DNA of 64,000 nucleotides from Gammaproteobacteria bacterium (GTDB lineage: Bacteria > Pseudomonadota > Gammaproteobacteria > Enterobacterales > Psychrobiaceae), in assembly GCA_013214945.1 (NCBI GenBank), contig JABSRT010000014.1, positions 1 through 64,000 on the forward strand, given 5' to 3'. Numbering within the stretch: position 1 is the stretch's first letter; each line of letters starts with the position of its first letter. A program made the translations under genes and the position numbers. The notes below the pieces were generated by a model, which did not search any database, was not told the DNA's origin, and saw only the letters and a list, made by a program, of their open reading frames with translations. Positions 19,812 through 29,111 of the stretch are shown piece by piece.

Positions 19812-20687
19812 ATGGAAATAACAAACGTTGCGTTTATCGGCTTGGGTGTCATGGGTTATCCAATGGCGGGGCATTTAGCCAGTGCAGGATTCAATACCAC
19901 GGTATACAACCGCACGGTAACTAAATCACAACAGTGGACAGCTGAGCATGTTGGCACATTTAAACCGACGCCAAACCAAGCAGCGCAGGGCGCAGATCTG
20001 GTGGCCATTTGTGTTGGCAACGATCAAGACGTGCGCAGTGTCGTTTATGGTGAAAATGGAGTGCTTGGGGCAATGAAACCCGGTGCCGTGTTAATAGACC
20101 ACACAACGACCTCAGCAGATCTAGCCGAAGAATTGGCAATAGCTTGTGCAGACAAAGGCGTTCACTTTATTGATGCGCCAGTTTCTGGCGGCCAAGCGGG
20201 TGCTCAAAATGGTGCTTTAACCATTATGTGTGGCGGTGAGGCTGACATTTTTAACAGCGTTTCCGGTGTTATTAATACCTATGCTAAACAGGCAACTTTA
20301 CTTGGAGGCCATGGTCAAGGCCAGCGCTGCAAGATGGTTAATCAAATTTGTATCGCAGGCATTTTAAAGGGCTTAAGCGAAGCGGTGTTATTGGCTAAAC
20401 AATCGAACTTAGACATTGAGCAAGTTGTTGATGTGCTTAAACATGGCGCGGCTGGATCATGGCAAATGGAAAATCGTGCTTTGACAATGTCACAGGGCGA
20501 GTTTGACTTTGGTTTTGCCATAGATTGGATGCGTAAAGATTTGGGCATATGCCTAAGTGAAGCGACTAAGCATGGTTTGGCACTGCCATTAACCCAGCAA
20601 GTTGATAGTGAATATGCCACTTTGCAAACGCAAGGCTGTGGGCGCATGGACACCTCGGTATTGATTAAGGCCAGCGAAAATAGCTAA
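19812..20687 (+). CDS. NAD(P)-dependent beta-hydroxyacid dehydrogenase (3-hydroxyisobutyrate dehydrogenase family)
   Basis: This 291-residue protein has the Rossmann motif IGLGVMGYPMAGHL at its N-terminus, the substrate-binding DAPVSGGQAGAQNG loop near residue 118, and the catalytic Lys region GQRCKMVNQIC near residue 170. It should oxidise a beta-hydroxyacid such as 3-hydroxyisobutyrate or tartronate semialdehyde reductase substrates; which one is not decidable. An AGAGGAA site precedes the ATG. It is divergent from the MocR regulator and followed by a broken TSUP transporter gene, suggesting an uptake-and-reduction unit that is now partly inactive. Confidence 0.85.
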   Translation: MEITNVAFIGLGVMGYPMAGHLASAGFNTTVYNRTVTKSQQWTAEHVGTFKPTPNQAAQGADLVAICVGNDQDVRSVVYGENGVLGAMKPGAVLIDHTTTSADLAEELAIACADKGVHFIDAPVSGGQAGAQNGALTIMCGGEADIFNSVSGVINTYAKQATLLGGHGQGQRCKMVNQICIAGILKGLSEAVLLAKQSNLDIEQVVDVLKHGAAGSWQMENRALTMSQGEFDFGFAIDWMRKDLGICLSEATKHGLALPLTQQVDSEYATLQTQGCGRMDTSVLIKASENS

Positions 20688-20747
20688 TGGATAAGAGCAC
20701 ACGGACAAGCGCACATAAATAACAGCCAATAAAAATAGGGGTTAAAG

Positions 20748-21537
20748 ATGCAATGGTTAGCAAGTGATATTACGTTTTGGGTGCTGTTAGCATTGATGGT
20801 TTCAGCGTTCGCGGCAGGGTTTATTGACAGCGTGGCTGGCGGTGGCGGGCTAATTTTAGTGCCGTCGTTTATTCTGGCTGGGTTGCCGCCGCAAGTTGCG
20901 CTGGGGCAAGAGAAAATAGTGAGTACTTTAGGTACACTTGCCGCAATTAGGAACTTTGTTCGCCATAAGCGAGTGGTGTGGACAGCTGTCGCAACCGGTA
21001 TTCCCGCATTTCCAATGGTCACGGGTATATATTGGCGCCGAAGCGATTTTATATTTTGATCCCGATACCATTGGCAAAATTATTTTGGCGATGCTGCCCA
21101 TTGGCATTGTGCTGTCGTTTATTCCTAAGCAAAGTCGAGCGCAGGGCGACCGTGATAAAGTCAGTAAAACAGTTATCTTGTTTGGGGTACCTGCTGCGGT
21201 ATTAGTGATCGGGTTTTACGATGGTTTCTTTGGGCCTGGCACCGGCAGTTTTTTGGTTTTAACGTTGCACTATTTGCTACGGTTTGATCTGGTTGAGGCT
21301 TCTGCAACCTCAAAGCTGTTTAACTTTGCTTCAAACATTGGTGCGCTTATTGCCTTTATGATTGCTGGCAATGTGTTGTATCTGTTAGCTATCCCGTTAG
21401 CGTTAATGAATTTGGTTGGCAACCACTTTGGCAGTGCGTCGGCGTTAAAATATGGCTCTAAGCTGATTCAACGCACGATATCTTTGTCGCTTGGTTTATT
21501 GATGTGCTCGCTCGGTTATAAGTTTTTAATTGCTTAA
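20748..21537 (+). pseudogene. Frameshifted TSUP (TauE/SafE, YfcA-like) transporter
   Basis: Two overlapping frames together make one TSUP-family permease of about 262 residues. The first frame (from 20748) encodes the N-terminal half with AGFIDSVAGGGGLILVPS and LGTLAAIRNFVRHK. It shifts near 21020-21030, where the second frame continues with IGAEAILYFDPDTI, then GFYDGFFGPGTGSF, another family signature. One extra base (or two missing) in the GGGTATATATTGG region would explain it. Unless this is a sequencing error, the transporter is inactive. Family members export or import sulfite, sulfoacetate or related organic anions. Confidence 0.85.
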
Positions 21538-21785
21538 CCAATAGCGCGTTATTGCTCGCTTAAAACGCTTACTAAAGGCGTGCTTAGGCGAGCGTTAAAA
21601 TATTGGTAGTTCATCAGTATTAAATTAAAGCTATAAACTAAAGCACTAAATTAGAACATGTTGCAGCAACCTTCCCCCTTCATTATAAATCTCAAGTTGC
21701 AACTTTTAGCGCTGCAAATGACTTGAGAGTCCTTAAATATTCGTTAAGATAGAACTATAAATAATGCAATATTGTCGAGATATAA

Positions 21786-22688
21786 ATGAATCCAATTATT
21801 AAGCCTATTATGACGCAGGTGAGCCAAATTTTATTAGGCAAAGAGGTCCAGATTCAGCTGTCGCTCTGTTGTTTAATTGCGCGTGGTCATTTATTGCTTG
21901 AAGATGTGCCCGGAGTCGGTAAAACCACGCTAGCCAATAGCCTAGCGCAAAGTTTGGGGTTGTCTTATCAGCGGGTGCAATTTACCAGCGATATGTTGCC
22001 GGCCGATTTATTAGGCGTGTCTATTTTTAATCAAGAATCTCAGGAGTTTACTTTTCACAAAGGGCCTGTATTTAGCCAGTTAGTATTAGGTGATGAAATA
22101 AACCGTGCGAGTCCTAAAACCCAAAGTGCTTTGTTAGAAGCGATGGCCGAAGGGCAAGTGAGCATCGACGGTAAAACGTATGAGTTGCCCCAGCCATTTT
22201 TCGTGATTGCGACTCAAAACCCGACGGAGCATTCAGGCACCTTTGAGTTGCCTGACTCACAACTCGATCGTTTCTTAATGCGCGTTACCATCGGTTTTCC
22301 TGAGGTAGAAGCTGAAAAAGCGATGTTGCAACAAACAACGACCGTTAAACAGCAATCACCAGTTATTGATTTAAATTCATTGGTTAGCATTCAACAACAA
22401 GCGCAGCAAGTAGCAGCGTCAGAAGCGGTTATTGATTACATTCTTCGTTTGGTCGGCGAAACACGTCGTAACAATCAATATGTGCAAGCGCTGTCTCCAC
22501 GTGCGACTCGCGCCTTGTTAGCAGCGAGCAAAGCATGGGCCTTTATTGAAGGGCGTGATTATGTATTGCCCGAAGATGTGCAGGCGGTGTTACCGAGTGT
22601 TTGTGAACACAGATTACGTGGTGGAAACCATGGTCACTCGCAAAGTTTAAGTGAGCAATTACTTCACAGCGTTAACCCATTGGCTTAG
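21786..22688 (+). CDS. MoxR family AAA+ ATPase
   Basis: This 300-residue ATPase has the Walker A loop EDVPGVGKTTLA near residue 40, Walker B LGDEINRASPKTQSALLEAM near residue 105, sensor ATQNPTE and the LPDSQLDRFLMR arginine-finger region. MoxR proteins act as chaperones or activators of partner proteins and nearly always stand before a DUF58 gene, as here. The next two genes complete the common MoxR-DUF58-transglutaminase unit. Confidence 0.93.
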   Translation: MNPIIKPIMTQVSQILLGKEVQIQLSLCCLIARGHLLLEDVPGVGKTTLANSLAQSLGLSYQRVQFTSDMLPADLLGVSIFNQESQEFTFHKGPVFSQLVLGDEINRASPKTQSALLEAMAEGQVSIDGKTYELPQPFFVIATQNPTEHSGTFELPDSQLDRFLMRVTIGFPEVEAEKAMLQQTTTVKQQSPVIDLNSLVSIQQQAQQVAASEAVIDYILRLVGETRRNNQYVQALSPRATRALLAASKAWAFIEGRDYVLPEDVQAVLPSVCEHRLRGGNHGHSQSLSEQLLHSVNPLA

Positions 22689-22700
22689 GCTAAGCAGGTT

Positions 22701-23747
22701 ATGAAAATGCAATTTAGAAATTATTTTAAGCGTCATTTGAAAAATCAGACTCAAGGGCCATTGCAAAAGTCTGCTCAAGGATTTTTGCAAAGACCTTTGC
22801 AGCGTTTTTTTCAAAAGCAGTGGATAAGCTGGCTTAAACGTACCATGCCAGTGCTTGATGAAGTTCGGTTACACCGACGCAATATTTTCATTTTTCCGAG
22901 TAAATTTGGTGGTGGCTTTAGCATATTAATTATTTTGTTATTTGTGCTTGGGGTAAATTATCAAAATAATTTGGTGATCATTTTAAGCTACTTTTGTTTT
23001 TCACTCTTTATAACCACCATGTTGCTGTGTTATCAGAACATGGCAGGCATTTTAATTCGGCCTAAAGCCCATCGTGAATATGTTGCAGACCAATTAATTA
23101 GCATGCAATGCCAGTTAAGCAGTGATGATACTAAACAGGGATTAAGGCTCAATTATCGTGATGAACCTGTGGCCGATGTGAGTTCGCTGCCCGGGCAAAG
23201 AGACGTCGCGCTAACATTAAATCAGCGTCAGCGAGGAACCAACAGATTGCCGCGGTTAATAATCGCCAGTGAATATCCGCTTGGGTTATTTAGAGCATGG
23301 ACAAATTTAGAATTTGAACAAGACATTGTCGTGTTCCCTGCATCTGTTCCTTATGTCGAAAAGCTCACTGCGATTGAACAAGGCAATGGCGCGTATACAT
23401 CGCGACGAACGGTCAGTGGTGATAGTTTTTCTGGCTTAGAACCCTTTCGCGCAGGTGAATCGTTAAAGCGGGTCGCTTGGAAACAGTTGGCGCAGGGCAA
23501 GGGCATGTTAACTAAGCAGTTTGAGCAAACGTTAGGCGAGCCTCAGTGGCTAGATATTAACGATATTGAAGCCGTTGATATTGAACAGAGCTTAAGCCAT
23601 TTGGCTTATTTAGTGAATCATTTCTCAAGTAAAAACCAGCCATTTGGTTTGCGGTTAAAGCATCAAGTGCTACCGGTCGATCAAGGTAATTTGCATCGCC
23701 ATGCGGCATTAACCTTATTGGCTAACTATGGTGGCGGCCATGAATAG
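22701..23747 (+). CDS. DUF58 domain membrane protein
   Basis: This 348-residue protein has a basic N-terminus, two hydrophobic segments around residues 75-115 (a short hairpin into the membrane), and a DUF58 domain near residues 210-260 with the motif GDSFSGLEPFRAGESLKRVAWKQLA. DUF58 proteins are related to VWA domains and function with MoxR ATPases, possibly in envelope processes. It starts 12 bases after the MoxR stop and overlaps the transglutaminase gene. Confidence 0.88.
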   Translation: MKMQFRNYFKRHLKNQTQGPLQKSAQGFLQRPLQRFFQKQWISWLKRTMPVLDEVRLHRRNIFIFPSKFGGGFSILIILLFVLGVNYQNNLVIILSYFCFSLFITTMLLCYQNMAGILIRPKAHREYVADQLISMQCQLSSDDTKQGLRLNYRDEPVADVSSLPGQRDVALTLNQRQRGTNRLPRLIIASEYPLGLFRAWTNLEFEQDIVVFPASVPYVEKLTAIEQGNGAYTSRRTVSGDSFSGLEPFRAGESLKRVAWKQLAQGKGMLTKQFEQTLGEPQWLDINDIEAVDIEQSLSHLAYLVNHFSSKNQPFGLRLKHQVLPVDQGNLHRHAALTLLANYGGGHE

Positions 23748-25728
23748 CGATTGGCTGGTTAGTCGTCACATTGTGATATGGATGATTGCTGCTTACTTCA
23801 TCAATATCATGCTGCTGATAGAATATATTCCCTGGTGGATCTTGCCATTGAGCGGGCTGGTGATCGGTTGGCGCTGGTTTTATGTGATAGGCAAAGTTAG
23901 CGTATTTAATCAAGTTGGACAAAAATCCCTGACCTTTGCAGCAATTGTTATGTTAATCATTTCAAGCTTAAACAGTGGCATGATGGAAAACATGGTCAAT
24001 TTGTTACTGCTTGCTTATGGTTTGAAATTTATTGAGTTAAATAAAAAACGAGACGTATTAGTGCTGGTCATGCTGGGGTTTATTACCATCGCTATTGTAT
24101 TTATTTATAAAGAAAGCCTACTAACCACCTTAGTCGTTGCCGGATCTATTGTGTTGCAGCTTAGTATTTTGGTGGCGCTCAATGCACCTGATGTCGCTTG
24201 GTTTGGCCAGCTTAAAACAGCCTTCAAAATTGGCGCGTTGTCATTGCCGTTAACTGTGAGTTTGTTTTTAATTATGCCGCAGCTAGGGCCGTTGTGGTCG
24301 ATGTCGTTTGCCAGCGGTGCGACAACTGGGCTGTCTGACAATTTATCGCCTGGCGACATTGCGCAACTTCGTGGCAGTGATGCGCTGGCATTTAGTGTGA
24401 TTTTTGATGATGATGTTGTGCCCGTTAAGCAGCGATATTGGCGCGCATTGGTATTAGATCAATTCGACGGTCGGCAATGGCAGCAACGAGTCACACCTTC
24501 ACGCTGGCGACCTTATGAAAATGACATTACTTGGCCTGATTTATCAAATGAACCGAGTCTTAGTTATAAGGTCATTGCCAAATCGAGTAATCAGCCTTGG
24601 TTGTTTGGGCTTAATATTGCCACCAGTACCGACAGCGACGTAAAACAGCTGGCTGATTTAACCTTAAAATATGCAATGCCAGTAGCCTCGACCACCGCTT
24701 ATCGTGTCACGAGTTATCCTAACTTAGCCAGAAAACTATCGTTATCGAAAAAACAGCAGCAACAGAACTTGCAACTGCCTGCCGATAGCAATCAGCAAAC
24801 GAAGCGCTGGGTAAAAGAGTGGCGCGCTAAAATTAGCGATGATCACCAGTTTGCCGAGTTTGTGTTGAAATACTTTAACCAACAACCCTTTTATTACACC
24901 CTTAACCCGCCCTTATTAGGAGAGGACAGTGTCGATGATTTTATGTTTAATACTCGGCAAGGGTTTTGCTCTCATTATGCCAGTGCTTTTTCATTAATTA
25001 TGCGATATGCCGGCATTCCATCGCGGGTTGTTACTGGGTACCTCGGTGGAGAATGGAATGAAGAAATTGGTTACCTTAATGTTTATCAATATGATGCCCA
25101 CGCATGGAATGAAATTTGGATTGCCGGTTTGGGCTGGCTACGCGTTGATCCCACTGCCAGTATTGATGCTAAGCGAATTGTCTCAACCTTAGAAAATCAA
25201 CAAAACCAGCCTTTTTTTGGGGGTAACAGGTTTAGCTTAGTACGTTATAAAGAAGTCCCTTGGATCAATAGCTTGCGGTTGTCTTTGGCAAATGTTGAAT
25301 TTTACTGGAGCCGCTGGGTGGTTGAATATAACAACGAGAAGCAGCAAAAATTATTAGAAATGTTGTTAGGTAAGCTGAGCAGTTTTAAAATAATTACGTT
25401 TACCATCAGTTTGTTACTTGGTATTGCTTTGTTGTTATGGTGGCAAAGTGGTTTTAAGTTCCGCCGATTAACGCCACAACAGCGCTTTGACCGTGTTTAT
25501 TTAACCATGGTAAAGCAATTAGAGCGACACGATGTTATTCGGGCAATACATATGAGCCCTAATCAATATTGCCAGCTTGTGGTGGCTAAATATCCGGTTG
25601 TCAGCGATGAAATTCGTGCGTTTACCCATTACTATAATGACATAACATACGGCTCTAAAACGCCGGTAACAAAGCAAGACGTGCAGCAATTAAATAGACT
25701 ATTGCGCCAAATAGTTAAGAAAATTTAA
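23740..25728 (+). CDS. TgpA-like transglutaminase membrane protein (DUF3488/transglutaminase/DUF4129)
   Basis: This protein has about five or six N-terminal membrane helices (DUF3488), a periplasmic transglutaminase-like cysteine protease domain near residues 390-480, a further membrane helix near residue 550 and a C-terminal DUF4129. The catalytic triad is visible: Cys in NTRQGFCSHYASAF, His in YDAHAWNEIW, Asp in LRVDPTAS. The P. aeruginosa homologue TgpA is essential, with an unclear substrate. I chose the ATG at 23740, inside the end of the DUF58 gene; 23728 is an in-frame alternative. It ends the MoxR operon. Confidence 0.88.
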   Translation: MNSDWLVSRHIVIWMIAAYFINIMLLIEYIPWWILPLSGLVIGWRWFYVIGKVSVFNQVGQKSLTFAAIVMLIISSLNSGMMENMVNLLLLAYGLKFIELNKKRDVLVLVMLGFITIAIVFIYKESLLTTLVVAGSIVLQLSILVALNAPDVAWFGQLKTAFKIGALSLPLTVSLFLIMPQLGPLWSMSFASGATTGLSDNLSPGDIAQLRGSDALAFSVIFDDDVVPVKQRYWRALVLDQFDGRQWQQRVTPSRWRPYENDITWPDLSNEPSLSYKVIAKSSNQPWLFGLNIATSTDSDVKQLADLTLKYAMPVASTTAYRVTSYPNLARKLSLSKKQQQQNLQLPADSNQQTKRWVKEWRAKISDDHQFAEFVLKYFNQQPFYYTLNPPLLGEDSVDDFMFNTRQGFCSHYASAFSLIMRYAGIPSRVVTGYLGGEWNEEIGYLNVYQYDAHAWNEIWIAGLGWLRVDPTASIDAKRIVSTLENQQNQPFFGGNRFSLVRYKEVPWINSLRLSLANVEFYWSRWVVEYNNEKQQKLLEMLLGKLSSFKIITFTISLLLGIALLLWWQSGFKFRRLTPQQRFDRVYLTMVKQLERHDVIRAIHMSPNQYCQLVVAKYPVVSDEIRAFTHYYNDITYGSKTPVTKQDVQQLNRLLRQIVKKI

Positions 25729-25788
25729 AATCTGGGATCACAGCCGCGAGAAAATTGGCTAAGCCGCTTTGTTACTATTGTCGCTTGG

Positions 25789-26541
25789 TTATCGCTTTAG
25801 TGCATAGGCATATTGAAGTTGCCAGTTTATTGATATTTGTTCTTTGGTTTCGCTAATACCAACAATATCGGCGACAGCATCAATTATTTGAGGTATCGAC
25901 GCTTGGTCGATCCCAAACAGCAGCTGGCAAAATTGACCAAGTTGATTCAAGTTATCAAAATGCCATGGAACATCAACTAGTTGATTTGACTCGACACAAA
26001 AACCAACATCGGTTAACGAATCTTGAAACTCTTTATCACTAATAAAATCACCTTGATGGCCTTGGCTATTATTTTGATTAACAAAGCCATTTAAAAATTG
26101 TGCGGTAGGGGTGTCGGCTCTGACATCGGCAACCGCTAATTGGCCTGCTGACTTTAGTCGTTGATACCAATGGTGATAAATATCCACTCGATTGCAACAA
26201 TGGTGTAGCCCAGCTAGACTTAAAATTAAGTCACAGCTGCTGTGTTGTAGTTGTGTGTTATCAATTGGACTGTTTAGCACGCTAAAATCAGCTGGAATGG
26301 TCGCGGCAAAAGATTGTGAAGGCTCGACACAATAAAGCTTTTTATAAGGGCGCTGCAGTGCTTGTATTCTTGAGGCAACAACGCCACCGCCAGCAGGAAT
26401 ATCAACGATTGTCATTTGATTATTAATTTCAACTAATGACAGTAATTGGTCTATTTCGCCCAATCTAGCTTGGGGAGAAATAAGCGAAGCGCTATTGTAG
26501 TCATGTCCTCTGGCATCAAATATTTCCTTATAATGTTTCAT
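25789..26541 (-). CDS. Class I SAM-dependent methyltransferase
   Basis: This 250-residue protein has the Rossmann-type methyltransferase fold: the SAM loop IVDIPAGGGVVASRI near residue 47, an acidic residue at the end of strand 2 (YCVEPS), and DLILSLAGLHHC in strand 4. The loop motif differs slightly from the usual DxGxGxG (DIPAGGG). The substrate is unknown. It is divergent from an ATP-grasp gene with only 14 bases between start codons, so the two share one control region and probably one pathway. Confidence 0.8.
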   Translation of the reverse strand: MKHYKEIFDARGHDYNSASLISPQARLGEIDQLLSLVEINNQMTIVDIPAGGGVVASRIQALQRPYKKLYCVEPSQSFAATIPADFSVLNSPIDNTQLQHSSCDLILSLAGLHHCCNRVDIYHHWYQRLKSAGQLAVADVRADTPTAQFLNGFVNQNNSQGHQGDFISDKEFQDSLTDVGFCVESNQLVDVPWHFDNLNQLGQFCQLLFGIDQASIPQIIDAVADIVGISETKEQISINWQLQYAYALKR

Positions 26542-26555
26542 TAGTAGGTCCCTAT

Positions 26556-27818
26556 ATGAATTTTTTTAATGATGATGTTCAGCAAAAAAACGATGTCGTG
26601 ATCCTCGTTGGACTGCCTGCGTACAAGCTCGATTTATTTAATAATCTTAGCAAAGGATATAGCTTTGTGCTGTTAGTTGAGCCCGAAACGGCGCTTGAGC
26701 ATCTTGACTTAGCCATGGTGGTCAAGCGCGTTTCTTTCACAGATACACATGCAATGACCAAGCTATTTGAACAACTAAGTGCTCGTTATCATGTGATCGC
26801 ATGTGTGGCAAATAGCGAAGCGAGTATGATGTTTTCGTCTTACGTTAATCGGTTCTTTAATCTCGATGGTGTGTCGCCAGAACAGGCGCTGTCGTTACGA
26901 AACAAACATTTAATGGCGCAAGCGTTAGCAAAGTATCAAGTAAAGATCCCGCAATATTCGCTGCTCGATGGCAATGACATTGAAGCATCGATTAAGCTCG
27001 CTGGTGGCTTTCCACTCATTAGCAAGCCCTTGGCTGGGTTTGCGAGTCAGGGAGTTATTCGTTCTGACAATATGGAGCAACTTAAACGTGCCGTCACGCG
27101 AACACGGCGCGAAAATAAGTTTGTGATGAAAAAATATTATCAAGATGATAGCTCATGCCACAGCTTGTTGATTCAGCAATATCTTAGTGGTGAGGAGGTT
27201 GCAATAGATGGCTATATTCATAATCATCAATTTGTCGGCTTAGTCTTGGCAGAAAAACCGCACTTAAGCCAAGGTCCTTATTTTGATGACAGAATGCATG
27301 TATTAACGCCTTGCACAATTGTGCCGCTGGCGCCAGAGTTACAACAAATTTGTCAGCAAGCAGCAGGCGCGTTAGGTTTAAATAATATGCCAATGCACAT
27401 TGAGGTAAGGAAGCACAACGGCCAATGTTTTGTTTTAGAATTAGCAGCGCGGTTAGGTTTTATTACCAGTTTAAATTTATTCCACGACATCAATCCCATT
27501 AACTTTATGGTCGACTTAGCACTGGGAAAAAAGCCTAACTATCATCTTAAGGATACCTTTAGCGGTAGTTACTGTATCTCTGCTGATAAAGTGGGAAAAT
27601 TTAGCGGGATAAAAAATAGTGCGGCGGTTGTCGCTATTCCTAGCATCGAAAAACTGGTTCAAATTGCCACGACCAATGCCTTGGTCGTGGCTCCGCCGAT
27701 GGGCAGTAATTATCTCGCGATGCTGTTTGCGAATGCCAAAGGTAAGCAAATGGTGATTGAAGCATTAGAGTGTGCTAGAACCACCTTGGATTATGAAATT
27801 ATTAGTGCCAGCAAGTAA
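26556..27818 (+). CDS. ATP-grasp domain ligase
   Basis: This 420-residue protein fits the ATP-grasp superfamily (carbamoyl-phosphate synthetase L-chain/BtrJ or L-amino acid ligase type). The central part has SLRNKHLMAQALAKYQVKIP, GGFPLISKPLAGFASQGV for ATP binding, IQQYLSGEEVAIDGY, and the metal-binding HIEVRKHNGQCFVLELAARLG near residue 280. Such enzymes join a carboxylate to an amine through an acyl phosphate. The substrate is not known. The divergent methyltransferase suggests a small two-gene pathway for a modified amide or dipeptide. Confidence 0.82.
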   Translation: MNFFNDDVQQKNDVVILVGLPAYKLDLFNNLSKGYSFVLLVEPETALEHLDLAMVVKRVSFTDTHAMTKLFEQLSARYHVIACVANSEASMMFSSYVNRFFNLDGVSPEQALSLRNKHLMAQALAKYQVKIPQYSLLDGNDIEASIKLAGGFPLISKPLAGFASQGVIRSDNMEQLKRAVTRTRRENKFVMKKYYQDDSSCHSLLIQQYLSGEEVAIDGYIHNHQFVGLVLAEKPHLSQGPYFDDRMHVLTPCTIVPLAPELQQICQQAAGALGLNNMPMHIEVRKHNGQCFVLELAARLGFITSLNLFHDINPINFMVDLALGKKPNYHLKDTFSGSYCISADKVGKFSGIKNSAAVVAIPSIEKLVQIATTNALVVAPPMGSNYLAMLFANAKGKQMVIEALECARTTLDYEIISASK

Positions 27819-27925
27819 CGCATGATTAAACTAAGCATCGCTGCGATGGGCCAAGCCTAATTCAAACTAGAAACTAACCGCCAACGATTTCTCTTTAATG
27901 AAGTTGTTGGAAAAGTACTGGCGGT

Positions 27926-28873
27926 TTATCGGGTCATTTTTTTGACAAAGACCACCACAAACAGCGCGAGAGTAAAGCTACCAAATAGTGCTTCAGCCGA
28001 GGCCAATATTCGTGATATTGCACCAACCGGGGTTATATCGCCATAACCTAAGGTTGTGAAGGTGACGATGCTAAAGTAGCCACAGTTTATAAATGCTTCA
28101 AAGTTGTCTGTCAGGCTTTGGTTTAAATCTAGCCCGATCGAATTACCTGCATATTGTAATCCTGAGAAAAAAAATAATATCGCAAAAAATAATATAACGG
28201 CCCAAGTAAACATCACGACTCGAATCGGTAGTTCGCCGTAACCACAGAACAAGTCGACTATTTTTGATAAGCCGCGTCTAATTGAAAAGCGTGGCATTTG
28301 TTTGCGCCGCATCGTCATTTCACGTTGAAAAAATGTACCCGCTATTTCGAACAAGCCTTGCTGCTCGGAGACCAGTCTTAAGTTGCGATATATTTCTTCG
28401 GCTTGCTGATAAAAATCAATTTTTTTATCAACAGACTTAGCACTTTCGCCCTGATATTCCTGCAATACCTTGTCGCCCCACTGCACATGTTCCAGTTTTG
28501 CGCCATCAAAAATAGTACCGAGTAAGTTACAGCCGTTAAGATTGGCACAATGTAAATTAGCGCCTGAAAAGTCGGCTTTCATTAAAGAACTGCCGCTTAA
28601 ATTGAGCTTAAAACAGTGGGAATTTTTAAAATTGGCGCGATAAAAGTCACCATTAGTTAGGGCATAACCAGATTTAGAACCCTGCTTTACTAAGTTTATC
28701 GATTCGAGTTGTGCTTTGGGCAAGGAAAAATTAAGCATTGGTTGGTTATTGCTCGCGCGGCGTGTCAAAAACAACTTGAGGTTATGTTCTTGGCATAGCT
28801 CACCGCTACACCATTGTTGCTCGCTAAACAGATCGGATGGTATGTCGGCAGGGGTAAATGTTGAGTCGGCCAT
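27926..28873 (-). CDS. Pentapeptide-repeat protein fused to a two-helix potassium-channel-like domain
   Basis: The N-terminal half (about residues 50-130) contains tandem pentapeptide repeats (A(D/N)LxG units such as ADFSGANLHCANLNGCNLLG). The C-terminal half has a membrane helix near residue 225, a pore loop with the K+ selectivity filter TLGYGD near residue 280, and a final membrane helix. This makes a two-helix ion channel with a cytosolic pentapeptide beta-helix. I chose the ATG at 28873 (315 aa) because AGGGAA precedes it; a TTG 8 codons upstream is the alternative. What gates the channel is unknown. Confidence 0.85.
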   Translation of the reverse strand: MADSTFTPADIPSDLFSEQQWCSGELCQEHNLKLFLTRRASNNQPMLNFSLPKAQLESINLVKQGSKSGYALTNGDFYRANFKNSHCFKLNLSGSSLMKADFSGANLHCANLNGCNLLGTIFDGAKLEHVQWGDKVLQEYQGESAKSVDKKIDFYQQAEEIYRNLRLVSEQQGLFEIAGTFFQREMTMRRKQMPRFSIRRGLSKIVDLFCGYGELPIRVVMFTWAVILFFAILFFFSGLQYAGNSIGLDLNQSLTDNFEAFINCGYFSIVTFTTLGYGDITPVGAISRILASAEALFGSFTLALFVVVFVKKMTR

Positions 28874-29042
28874 TGGTATAAATTCCCTATTCTTCAATCA
28901 AGGGGCAAAAAGTACAATTGCTTAAGCCTAGTGCAAATTGGCGATAAAGAATGCTGAGTTTATATTTTTTAGCCGGGTTGGTCGCAGTGAAGAACAAGAT
29001 ACGGTGGCCGACAGCAATGTTCTAACACGGGCTGAATAAGAA

Positions 29043-29068
29043 AAAAGGGTGCAATAAGCACCCTTTAA
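29043..29068 (-). terminator. Terminator after dld
   Basis: The stem AAAGGGTGC / GCACCCTTT (9 bp, 5-base loop) lies 45 bases beyond the dld stop and is followed on the minus strand by a T-run (complement of the A-run at 29040-29046). Confidence 0.85.
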
Positions 29069-29111
29069 AATTAGTTTATATCAATTTGAATTGATATTAC
29101 TTACCAACAAA

